From positions 4,464,001 through 4,528,000 of the forward strand of contig WAID01000009.1 of NCBI GenBank assembly GCA_016584495.1: DNA of 64,000 nt. The letters run 5' to 3'. The translations under genes and the position numbers were made by a program. Below, piece after piece: positions 12,941 to 24,186 of the stretch. How positions within the stretch are numbered: position 1 is the stretch's first letter; every line of letters starts with the position of its first letter. Under the pieces are notes generated by a model that was given only the letters and a program-made list of their open reading frames with translations, was not told where the DNA came from and searched no databases. The DNA comes from Celoporthe dispersa. Taxonomy: Eukaryota; Ascomycota; Sordariomycetes; Diaporthales; Cryphonectriaceae.

Positions 12941-14236
12941 CTACTCCAGAGTTAGCATATGGCTCCATCGTGTGAGGGGACGTCATGGTAAAAAGCTTAC
13001 GCAAGAGAGATCGTATCTCTGCTCAACGGTCATCAGATCGCCGGCAGGGAAGATACCGAAATCAGGGTTGGCCTGGGCCTCCTGGGACTCCTGCAGGTCG
13101 TACCACCACAGGTTGATGTTGGAAGCAATGAGCTCGCAGGCAATCTCCTTCCAGTAGGTGCGGGCGTTCTCGGCGCTGGCCACGGCCTCGCCATAGTTCT
13201 CACCGGTCGCAGGCCAGCCGGTCTCGCTGACCCAGACGGGCTTGCCCTGGGCGATGTTGTTGGTCTTGTTCAGACCGTTGTAGAACAGCTCGTGGGCATT
13301 CTCGATGGCGTTGCCGTTGGAGCTCTCCCAGTAGGGGTAACCATCGAAGCCGATCCAATCGATGTGCTCGATGATCTTGGTGTTGGTGGCGTTCTCAAAG
13401 GAGTCATAGGTGTCCACGTGGCCGACGGGAACACTGGACAGGCCGGTGCCGGAGATGGCGGAGCGCACCTGGGCAATGTAGTCGATGAGGTTGTCGACAG
13501 TGTTGCCAGGGTCGCTGGCGTCGCCCTCGGCGTCACGGTACAGGTCCTCGCTTCCCACAGAGATACCCTGGACCAGGTCGGTGAAGTCGGTGCCGTACGT
13601 GGTGATGGCCGCCTGCAGGGCTGTAATCTCGTTGGTGATGGCCGAGTCGCTGCCAGACACCCACAGACCCAGCAGCAGGCTGGTGTTTGTCGCGATCGCC
13701 GCCGGGATGGCCTCGATCGGATCGCTGGTGGTGTCGTACTGGACTGCAGATCAGGTCAGATCCTGCTGCACAACAGAGGGACGATCCACGGAACCCCTGC
13801 ATCACCCCAGTAGGCGAGGAAAAAGCAGAGAAGAGATTTTTTTTATAAAAAAAATACAAGATTTCATCATGGAAAAACAAAAAGACTTACTCATGGTGTA
13901 CAGACGGGCGCTCGTCCAGCCAGACGTGTTGGTGAGCTGCTGCGCGCGCTGGAACTCATACTCGAAATCGGACTGCTTCTTGGCGGTGTAGTCAAGGAAG
14001 AAGGCGGCGTAGTTGAATCCCTTGATGCCAGAGTTCGCAGCGGTCACGGCCCCCGTCGTCGCAATGGCAGATGTCGTGTTGGCGAATGACGACGAGTTAG
14101 AGGCAATGAGGGAGGCTGGCGTGGCCACTGGGGTGGAGGATGTGGCTGTCGGAACGCCGGTGGAGGCCTGGTAGACGGAGGATCCTGCAGTGGCCACAGC
14201 AGCGACTGCTGAGGCGCTCTTCTTGACGCAGACCAT
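12941..14236 (-). CDS. GH17 glucan endo-1,3-beta-glucosidase, cell-wall type
   Basis: This encodes a GH17 enzyme that cleaves or remodels beta-1,3-glucan in the cell wall. Minus-strand exons are 14236-13891, 13743-13001 and a terminal piece 12943-12941, giving 363 aa ending at a cysteine. The proton-donor motif GSEDLYR and the nucleophile motif VSETGWP are intact, and GFDGYPYW and LWWYDLQES are also typical. The first 100 residues are rich in Ala, Ser and Thr after the short start MVCVKKSASAVAAVA, a weak signal or anchor rather than a classical signal peptide. The last intron (13000-12944, donor GTAAGC, branch-like GCTAAC) would splice the last cysteine codon directly to TAG; without splicing, four more residues and a TGA follow. 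No GPI signal is seen. The gene is likely housekeeping. Confidence 0.92.
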
Positions 14237-16269
14237 TGTGACGGTGAAAGAGTGTGTTGAGGAAAGCTGGCGAGGGTAGAAAAGAAGGACGCGACTAAAC
14301 GAGTGTCGGGGAGTTGGTATTAAGAGACGAATATTTCTATATATTATCAAGCAACAAAAAAGAGTGTGTACCCAAGAACTATTTCTTCCCAAAGAGTGAC
14401 GAAGATGTGGGCGTGGAGAGGAGGTCTCTATGGCGGATAGAAGAGGCCGTCCCCGAGGCCACTTATAAAGGCCATTTTGTTTTACGCCATCAAACATCGA
14501 CCAAGGTCTGGCCGCGGTCCACCCATGACGACGGAGAGTTGTTGATCTCCCGAAGCGCTCGATCTCGTATTGCCCTGGTTGCTACTACTACAGAGCCATG
14601 CAACTGGAAGCGGAATGACTGGCTGTAAGTGGACCGCACAAAGGGGTGAATTCGTCCATACCTGGTAGAACACTGGGGTTCATTTGATTGATGTGGGTAC
14701 GTTGTCGCTAAATCTGGGCTTCTCGAAGACTGGCTTCCACAACGGTCAAGGCCCCTTCACTGGCCAACCGTGCGACGCGCAAGCCGATGTTAAAACTCTA
14801 GGGGGGCGCGGCCCGTCAGCTTGGCGACGAACACTCTGAATGGCCGGCCACCTTCATCCGAACCGCTTCACAGAGGGTCGAGCCGCCCACGGCCTTCCTT
14901 GGTGTGCGGTTGACTGCAAAAATCTGCACCGATCACATAAGCAATGCATGTGTTGACGGGTTTCATTGGGGTACCTTCTATGGGCCGGGTGCGGTTGCGT
15001 AATGCTGCGCCACACACAATTCTTCATTTCAACGGGTTGCATCTCAGGGGTGACGACCGATCAGCCCGCGTGCAGAGGCCAGTCTGCGGCCTCTGTTATC
15101 CCCCTGAGCTGCGTCTGACTACCTTCAGGTTCCAGAACTCCTGGACTAGCAGACATCCATGACTTACTAGTCGTGGTGCTGGTGCAACGATTTCTACTCG
15201 TCCATGGCTCTCCTGTTTTCTGAGGCCGCTACGACTGGTTTACCGAAATATCGTTCAGGGCTGAGAAGTCCCTCGTCCTTGCTCGATGGAAATATGCTCC
15301 ATCCGAGCGGTCTCGCCGAATGTTCGCTATGCGAAGCGAAGCAATGGATGTTTACTCTCGCCCGCGCAGCCGTGACTCTGTACTATCGCTCGATCGATCA
15401 CCTGAACAACAAGAGTAGCACCTGCTTCTAGCCAAGGCAGGGTGTGTGTGCAGGGTCTCCAGCTCGTTCGATGGTGTGGAGCTCAAAAGTAGGTATCGAT
15501 ACCACGACCATTGAACCAGGAAACCCCAAAGACATACGAGATAATTCATGCGATATGATAAGTAAGTCAAAGTCTGTCATTTCTCAGGTCTGCTTGGGTA
15601 TTCGGCCTTCTCACGCGTCGTGTTCCCTCTTGTCAATTTCCCAACGTATTATTATTCCACGGGTTATTCACTGGGATTAGGTCCTGTTTTTGGCCGCGGA
15701 ACCTTGTCAAATACCGTGTCCGGTTCATCTGCCGGTTGGATATTAATAGTCTGCGACAACTTGAGTTGGACGAGAGTCACCAATACAAGAGACTCTTCAA
15801 TTAAAAGAAGAAAGCATTCCTGGGGTAGTCAACAATCAGCTCTGAACAGCCTGCTCTGAGGGACCGTATCGGCTCGGGAAGATTCACTGTGGCCTAATCG
15901 CATCGACGAGGACCACGTCGACTACCTGAATCCAGTCCCACCTCGGTGTGCGTCGGATTGTTGATGCTGTTACCAGCAAGCTATTCAAATGGTGCTTGAA
16001 CAGGGACAGGTGCATTCGAAACTAACCAGTGGCTAGGAGAAAACTCAAGCCGCATTCATTCGTCCACCATCCGGGTCCTGAAGATACGCTGCTCTGATAA
16101 ACTACTTAGTACTATGTATCATACATAGGCTCATCCACATAGTCTGCCTGGATAATGTGCATCTTCTAGGGCTAAGCTGATACTAGGATCTCCGTAATCA
16201 ATAGTGAACGGTACTGGTAGAAGAAACACACTGCTGAATATGACTCGCTTCCTTCCTGCCTCCAATGTC
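14237..16269. other. GH17 promoter and gene-free DNA
   Basis: A TTTATAA box in minus orientation lies near 14462-14469, about 230 bases upstream of the GH17 ATG. The remaining 1.8 kb shows only short open frames without recognisable content. Confidence 0.5.
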
Positions 16270-18690
16270 CTAAAATTTCATTCTGCGGTAGTTATAACAG
16301 TGGTGTGAATACTGGCTGTGAACGTGCCATAGCTCTCCTTGTTGGCGGAGTTCTCCGATTGTACGCTCGGTAGACGGAGACACCGGAGGCCTGGAGCAAC
16401 TCAAGGGGCGAAATCTTACCGTCCTCCACGAGGCGATGATAGAAGTTGCCCAAGGCGTCCTTTTTCCATATGCCCCGTCATCACCGTTGTCCGGAGCTGT
16501 CGGGGGTCTCCTGCAAGCACGCACGGCAGAAGGGTGTTGCCCCAGACACAGAAGAGGTCTGCCCGGCTGATGCAAGCCGCCTCGTCGACCACGACGGCAT
16601 GAGCCTTCTGCGTCTTCCAAAGAAGATATATCTGGCTAGTGGTCACGGAGGGCGTCGTGCACGGCATGTCCGCCGTGCCGAGAAGGGCTGTGCCTAAGCC
16701 TGGAATGATGGTCCTCGGGACAACCTTGTCGCCGTTCGAATACTCCTCCCACGTGACCTCCCCGGTCGCAACGGCACGGAGCTGAGCAATATCCTCACAC
16801 TTGTCGACCTTGTCACGGAGGTTGTGCAGATCGAGACTGTCGTCGGGTCGTCGCTGTCGGACGCCGGTAGCCTGGGCGCGAAAGAGGGCGAGGAGCCAGG
16901 AAGCAACAGAGAGCTGCGGCCTCCACTTTGCCGAGGTTGACCTTGCCCAGGGACCACCAGGAGCAGCCTTGTCGGATTCACCTGGGTGCAGCAGCAGCCT
17001 GAAGAAGGCATGGATCTCGTCGCGAGGATTATAACCGCGAATGACGCAGGAGTATCGGGCGCGGTTTGGATCATCTGGCTGCTTATTTTTGCTATAGCGG
17101 TCGACGACGCTTGTGGAGATCATGTCGATTCGAGCAGCCAGGTTGTCCACGGAGACATGGGTCAGACCAGAGCAGAGGACCTTGCCGTGGCTTCTACCTA
17201 GGGCAATGACAGCAGCAAAGACAGCGGTGGTCTTTCCGAAGCCAGGACCCTAAAGGATACACGGATTAGTACTGGTTCACCATGGGCAAAAAACACGTCA
17301 TCTGCGATCAGTCGATACTCACGGCTGTGACGATGCTCAATCCGAGTGGACGGCTCGACATGTACTGTCGGAAGCGGATGCGGTCCTCGGGTAGAGCCTC
17401 TTGCACTATGGCGTCGGTGAAGTCATCATCGTTACGCTTGAAGTAGTTAACGACCGGGAGTGGCCTCATGGAAGAGTCTGAGCTGGCTCGCTTGGTCATC
17501 CAGGAATAGAAACCATTACCGCGCAGAAGTGGTCGAGGCAGTTCCATAGTGTCTGCTAACTCGGACGGGATGATGGCCTTGGTATGAGACTTCATGTCGT
17601 GAGGCGGGTGGTTGAAAGCCGTAGGGTTGGTAGGCTCGGCGTCAGATTGGAAGTCGCAGCCAGCCAAGAACTTCCTCTCACAGTCGGGCAGCTGTGCATC
17701 GAAGCTAAGGGCAACGAGGTTCTAGTTCGCTGTCGCTTCATTCATGGTACGGTTGGCCTCGGAGCGGTCTCTGAATGTCTTGACCTTGAATCCCGACCCA
17801 CGTACCTTCACTCCAGGCTTGGGCCGGCGGACCTGGAGGACGAGATCGTACTTGTCAAGGGGGTGGTCCTCGAGAGCGCTGATGCCTTTTGGGTGGCCCA
17901 TGATCAAACAATCCCTACAAGAAGTTAATTTTATTGTTTCCAACATTGATCGCCATGGCCTACCAGTCGCCTTCAGCCTCCTTGTCCTCGGCTCCTGCGT
18001 AGAGATGTAGGTGGAACGGCATTGTCTTGGTGAGCCGACGCCAGGCAGCATCGTAGCCAGTCCAGAATTCCTCGGTCAGGGGTACAACGGCAAAGAAAAG
18101 ATCGCAGCCGACCGGTTCTACTGGCTTTGCCGGGGCGAAGTAGCCCGAGAACTTAATCTCTCGGATGGCGGCGGCGTCGTCGTCAAGCCACACCACGTCC
18201 TGTACATTGGCCTGAGTGACGACGCTGACGTGGGTGTTGTCGTTGTCAAAGCTTTTGAGCTTGTCAGCTGCATCCCTCGGAAGTCCAATAGACTGGTGGT
18301 GGTCTTGGTCTACACGTCAAGAAGAGCTCCTAACCTAAGCGAGGGCTAAAAGGCTGGCCATCTCCCCCGTGCAAGCTTGGAAAGAATGTGGTTTATTCAG
18401 ACAAAACTCGAACAACGAAAGGTGGTATCTTGCTTGTGGGCTAGCATGAAGCTGGTTGGGCTTCTGGTCTCTGCGAGCAGCTCCTTTAGGTAGTCGACGT
18501 CCCAGTGGTGGTCTGTGCCGTATGGGTAGCTGAATGGCGGCGCAATTCGGTCAACAGTGTACATACATTCACAGAAGGCGATGCGTACTAGTACCCACGG
18601 TCGAGCGTACTTCTCAACGGGGTGTGTTCCTACCAATGCGTTTGTCTGTGCTAAGAAAATCGTACAATGGATCTTGAAGGAAGCCGACAA
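16270..18690 (-). pseudogene. Decayed superfamily-1 (DNA2/NAM7-like) helicase
   Basis: On the minus strand a P-loop helicase can be followed through several exons. Walker A GPGFGKTT lies just after the splice at 17250; motif Ia is within SGLTHVSVDNLAAR, motif II is DEAA (VVVDEAACIS) and motif III is LAGDPRQL. Two introns fit well, 17963-17915 and 17322-17251. The frame is broken by an in-frame TAG at 17724-17722, between two segments that are otherwise collinear. It shifts near 16440, after GHMEK, where the homologous continuation (LVEDGKISPLELL) is in another frame, and shifts again near 16350. Helicase motifs IV-VI are absent. The 97-codon frame at 18690-18397 may be an upstream exon, but this is uncertain. 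The gene is a relic; its original role is unknown. Confidence 0.8.
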
Positions 18691-18927
18691 GTAGTCATCC
18701 TTTGCTCGGTAATTTCACTGTATTCTTGGCTGCACTCGGAATTTTCGTGTACCAATTGACCCACAATTCGGGAATCAGAGGACGTAGGATCTCACATATA
18801 CCGAGTCCTATAAGATGTCTTCAGCTCTTTTTCACGAGCCAGACTCTTTGGCACGAGAAGTTGGACGATCAATACGAATTCTCGCAATCATTACTCTGCA
18901 TGCCTAGTGCTTGACGGGCCCAGGAAC

Positions 18928-21201
18928 ATGGACAGAATAGAATACTTCGCCCAAATCGCCCAGGAGAAGTGGCCCATTGTGGCGACATGTGTTGTGGTGT
19001 CTCTTGCGGTCATGTTCGTGCAAGCGACGCTGGCAACGCGCAGCACCTGGAATCAGATCCCCCTGATCGGTGCTGAGCTGGGTAGTGACGAGAAGAGAAG
19101 AGAGTTGTATCTCAAGGGAGCCAAGCGAGTATACACGGAAGGGTACAAGCGTGTAAGGCCCTGCTTCGAACAACGTTCAGGATACGTAGGAATTAACTCG
19201 TACCTCGCCCTTTTTGCAGTTCAAAAATGGCGTATACCGGATTGTCACCCCGACAAGTATGTTTCCATGATCCTCGAAATTCTTTCTCCTCATCACTAGC
19301 GGCTAACACATCATCATCAAAGGCTCAAACGTTATCGTAGTGTCGACCCGCTTCCTCCCCGAGTTACGAAAGCTTCCCGACAACATTTTGAGCCGCGATG
19401 ACGCTATTGTACAGGCATGTAGCGTCGAGACTTTATGGGGGAAAAAATGACGATGGTAGAGTTGACTGACCAGTAGAGAAGACACTCCATTCGAAGTATA
19501 CCGGGATCAGTCCTGGGGAAATGGCCATGTCTTGGGTGCTCAAAGCCCGCTTGACTCCGGCTCTGAGTACGTAATTATCATCAGCTTCCTGGGAAGATAG
19601 CAGATCTGATGTGCATACATGGTTGGACTAACCTGTGCACGTAGACCGTGTCAACCTGAACCTTGCCGACGAGGTCCAGTCTGCCTTTCGGGCAGAGATG
19701 CCAGCTTGCGAGGACTGGACTGCTGTCAAAATCAACTCTGTTCTCCTTCGAATCGTCGCCAAGGCTTCCGGGCGTATTTTCGTCGGCCCCGAGCTCTGCC
19801 GTTCGGAAGAATACCTCGAGGCCGCTATCAGATACACGGTTGAGGTCATTGGGGCTGCCAACGCGGTGTCGAACTTGTCACCATGGCTGCGGCCATTCAA
19901 AGCCTCCAAACTGCCCGAGGTTCAAAGACTCCATGATAGGAGGGAAAACGCTATCAAGTTCATGCAGCCAGTGGTAGAATCCCGGAAGGATCTGAACGAG
20001 AAGCCGGACGACCTGCTGCAGTGGTTGATCGATAACGAGGGTAATCTTGGCGACATGAGCACTTGGAAGCTCGCTAGGACGCAGCTTGCGCTGAGCTTCG
20101 CGGCCATCCGTAAGTGTTATGGGGATCACTGGCCTCTCCACCCCTCCCTTATACTTCCTTTTAAAGTGCTTGCCGCCGCCCCCTCCCCCCTTGCTTTGTC
20201 AATACGAGTCCAGAGTCCTGTTATGCGGCGCAAGGTTTTTGATTCGAGGTTACAATTCTTCCAGCAAAGCAATTTCTAACTCTCAAGTGATGCAGATACT
20301 TCCACCGTCGTATCCACAAATGTGTCAGTCTAACCCGGACAACGTTAAGAATCATGCTTGAGGAGGTGAACTGATATTTCCCTTCAGGTTCTATACACTG
20401 GCAGTGATGCCCGACGATGTCATCCTAGAGTTGCGCGACGAGATTCGCTCTGTGCTGAGAGAAAATGACGACAAGTTCACAAGCTCTGCGCTGCAGTCAA
20501 TGAAGAAAGTCGACAGCTTCATCAAAGAGACGATGAGATACTACCCCTTTGCCAGTCGTAAGTCACCACTCACCGCGGCAGCTTGGAATGATGCCCGAAC
20601 CTCTTCTAGAGAAAGCACACTGAAAAAGACCTGGCCATACAGACAGCTTCGAGCGCAAAGTCCTTCGCGCTTTCACCCTATCCAACGGACAGGTTGTTCC
20701 CGCGGGTGTGATTCTGGAATGCTCTACGGCCCACAACCAGGATGACGAGGTATTCCCCGACGCCTCACGCTTCGACCCTTGGCGCTTCTGTAAGCTACAG
20801 GAACAAGAGAAGGGAGATGGGATGGATGGCGCTGCTCGTCATCAGATGGTGAGCGTGACCCCGAGCCACCTCACGTTTGGCTACGGTCGTCATGCGTGCC
20901 CGGGACGATTCTTCGCCATTAATGAGATCAAGATGATCATTGGTACTTTCCTTCTCCATTACGACATGAAGACCATTGACGGGTCAAATGAACGTTATGC
21001 CAATGTTGTCCACGGCTCGAGTGTAAGTTTTCCTTATTTTATTAGAAAGTATTCTTCTCTCCTTTGTTCTCTCCTCTTCTTCTTTTCCATCCACTTGCCC
21101 TAAGAATGAGAAGAGTTGGTAATGAAGGCTGACAAATCCACGAACTCTAGTCAGTTCCGGACGTGACAAAAGAACTCTTGTTCAAGAGAGTTTCAGTATA
21201 A
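18928..21201 (+). CDS. Cytochrome P450 monooxygenase, ER-anchored
   Basis: This is a class II microsomal P450. Nine exons join in frame: 18928-19152, 19220-19256, 19323-19414, 19479-19566, 19645-20109, 20296-20323, 20388-20557, 20643-21022 and 21151-21201, giving 511 aa, the normal length. A membrane anchor spans about residues 15-35. The I-helix region reads TSTVVSTNVFYTLA, the ExxR motif is KETMR (about residue 358), and the heme loop FGYGRHACPGRFFA carries the ligand cysteine near residue 453. The third intron appears to be GC-AG (donor at 19415); the other introns are GT-AG. The sequence resembles fungal P450s of terpenoid and polyketide clusters (ent-kaurene-oxidase-like superfamily), but the substrate cannot be inferred. 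It is convergent with the MFS exporter and is the left-most intact enzyme of the presumed cluster. No frame break was found. Confidence 0.92.
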
Positions 21202-21750
21202 GGATGGCTGCAGGCTGGTCAGGCTCACAGCTGTCAATTTCCGGCCGCTCGTGGGTTGTAATGTAATGCCTACCGTAGAGTCGTTAGGTGCCTTCTCCGC
21301 GATTGTTTTCAGAATGATAGAGAAGAGAATCTAAGAACAGATAGGTATACCGTGCTTTGAATCAAATCCGTGTTCCTGGGGGTGAATTCTATTCTACAAA
21401 CGTTTTACCTTAGACTTGTCTAATATACACAACCTTACCTACGTAGCGCCAAGGCCCTCTTCATCAAAACGCTGCTTGACGGTTAGATGCAAAACTTCCC
21501 ATGTGATCTTAGTGCAACCCACTATATACGTATCCATGAGTACTCTACATTGGACAAATGTACTCAACGTGCAAAATAAATTCAGCTAAGGTCATCAAAG
21601 AACGCTAGTCTAACCCGCTGATCTTACCATTCAAGCCACGATGAATTCTCGTGTTGCTATTTCCATACATCTGCCGTCCCAGATCTCTCATACACCCGAG
21701 GCCACCCAAGGTCTTGTAAGTACACCACTCAGCCTAGCATGATGCACTGA
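21202..21750. other. Convergent intergenic region between P450 and MFS genes
   Basis: About 550 AT-rich bases containing the 3' ends of two convergent genes. No other feature is visible. Confidence 0.5.
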
Positions 21751-24186
21751 TCAAGCCTGTTCCTTTTTCTCCTCTTGCGGTGTCTTCTCCTGGCGGGTAT
21801 CCTTCCAACCCATTCCCATTCCCACGAAGAACGCGAGACACGCACACGCAATCAGCATGTAGAAGATCTTGTCAATGCTCTTCGCGTATGCCATCAGTAA
21901 GCCCGGTAACTCGGGGCTCCCAGCTGGGAGTAATGATCTGACGCCGCTTGCGCTGCTTCCCGCGGCCTCGGCCGCTGCAGGTGATACGGACGGTGCGTAA
22001 ATGGGGATTTCCTTGGCGAGGCCTTGCGTGAAGATTGTGGTAGCGACGACAGTCTAGTGTGCAAGTATTGAAAGTCAGTATGATAGTCCTCGATTTGTGA
22101 GCTAGCTGTTGGCACATGTGCTCGATTCTCAAACTTACAAAGACAGACCCGGAGAAGTTCTGGCAGAAAACCAAGAATGCCATGGCCACTGGAATCTGGT
22201 AAGGCTTGACGGCGTTTTGAACCGCGATTACACCCTGTTTGAGTGCAAAGTTAGTCAACCGTTGGCCCAAATCCCTCCTCCTCCACGGATCGGTAGAAGA
22301 GCAATGTCACCTACCATTTGCAGCCCACAACCACGACCAGCACCCAGCAGAATCTGATAGCCGACCCAGTGTGCGGTAGGAGTGGTTGGTGTGAGCGTCG
22401 AAAGCAGTCCATTACCAATGGCCATCAGGACATTGCCGAGGATAACCCAAGGAAGATAATAACCTATCTTGGGGGCTACATCACGCGTTGGAACCATTAG
22501 CAAAACTAAATTAGAAGGCGAGGCGCCTGGATTACTTACTGGCTGTACCCGCAATAATGGACAGGACCAACTGCGAGAGGATGCTGGGAAGCATCGAGAC
22601 TCCGCTCATGGTCGGCTCGTCCCCGCGAACGGCCTGGAAGTATGTGGGCAGGTACGCTGATGCAACGACCATGGATACCATCAAGCAGCTCATGTTGATA
22701 CCACTTGTCCATATGATGCGATCGCGGACGATTTCTAGAGGAATCATCGCCTTTTTCCCCCACGCGTGACTCCCATGTTAAAAAAAATAATGGCTGTCAC
22801 GCCGGCGCCGCAGAAGAGACCGATTATAACAGAGCTATCCCAGGCATATGAGTTCCCGCCGAATTCGAGAGCTAGGAGGAACATGACGGCGGCAGGGGCG
22901 AAGAGCGCAAACCCGAGGAGATCCAGCTCATGTGTGACGGTGTCGCGGAAGAGTTTCCATGTAAAGGGTGGTTTGACTGTCAGGTCTGGAATATCAAGGA
23001 AGACCAGGAAAGCAGCAATAATTGCGCCGATGGGTAGGTTCATATAGAAGCCTGGAGTACCATGGTCGGTCAGAAGTTGTGATGTTTATGTGGTCACCGA
23101 GAGTCATCAGTGGGATAGGGCTCCGACTTACACCATCTCCAGGTAGTGTATTGAGTCAAGGCACCTAGATGAGATCAGTGACAATTTCCTTCTACCCATA
23201 GCATCATCTTCTCCCTCGCCCCGAAGTCGAACTTACCTCCAATAAGAGGTCCTGAAATGACTCCGATCTGGCCAACTGAATCGTACGAGTTTAGCGAACT
23301 TCATCCTTACTAAATACCTTTTGAATGTATGTGTCCCTCTGCCTTACCTCCGAGTATCAAACCCATATAGACTGTCAACAACAGCATTAGTATCTTGTCT
23401 TGTCACCAGCTTTGTTGTCTTCACCCAGCAGCGGTGAACTCACCGGGCCGTTTTTCTAGTGGCACTGAACCAGCGATAGTCACCATAGATCCAGAATTCA
23501 AACCGGAAGACCCCAGACCGGCGACGGCCCGGCCTGCAATCAGCATGGCAGATGAGCTGGCCGCACCACTCAGCAGCGACCCAATCTCGAACACGAAGAA
23601 GAAGATGAGGAGTGTCCACTGCAGGACGCTGTCAGCTCGAATATTCTTATCGGAGTACTGGGTGACAGTACTTTAGAGTTGAAATTGGAATAGATCTTTC
23701 CCGTCAGTGGCTGAAGGGACGAGCTAGTATTTGTCCATTGGTTGTCAGCACGATGATCATCACAAGAGAACATTCGACAAGGGAGCTCTTACCTTGCCAA
23801 CTGATAGCATCCTGCATACCATCCTGTGGCGGCGACGGAATGAAATTCACTTGTGATCTTCGGGATTGCCTTGAGAAGACTTATTAGCATGATACCTGCG
23901 AATCTGCTTGCCAAGATTAGGCGGCAACGCGAAGCAGAGAAAGCCTTACTGTCCCCAAGATGGAGACGTCCAGAAGAACCGTAAACATCATTAGGGTCAT
24001 AGTTCCGACGATGGCATAAAGTGAAAACCCCGTGGCGTATTTAGTGTTCTCCTCCGTCTTGTCCGGCGGGGAAGAAGCATTACCGGCGGACACCGCTCGA
24101 CTGTCGCCATCGCTGTCCAGAACATCGTCTGACTCCTCGTTCGCCATCACATACCCCGAGTCGAGTGGCTGGGTCTGCTCAGACAT
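21751..24186 (-). CDS. MFS exporter, DHA2 (14-TM) drug/toxin efflux type
   Basis: This major facilitator of the drug:H+ antiporter-2 type probably exports the cluster product through the plasma membrane. A hydrophilic N-tail rich in acidic residues precedes the first segment. The family signatures LLDVSILGT, ATGWYAGCYQL, SLQPLTGKIY, GRAVAGLGSSG, GPLIGGALTQYTTWRW and FYMNLPIGA are spread over at least seven small exons. The C-terminus ends in a charged tail (EEKEQA). Two breaks fall close together in the exon after FYMNLPIGA: conserved WE-type and AMIPLEIV segments sit in successive frames. The shifts are at the eight-A run 22780-22787 and at the T/C runs 22751-22761 (plus-strand letters). No nonsense substitution is seen outside these shifts, so sequencing error is as likely as true inactivation. 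Confidence 0.88.

Noticed and set aside
13292..13813. 173-codon plus-strand frame
   Set aside because: It lies opposite the GH17 exon and is a shadow of its codon usage.
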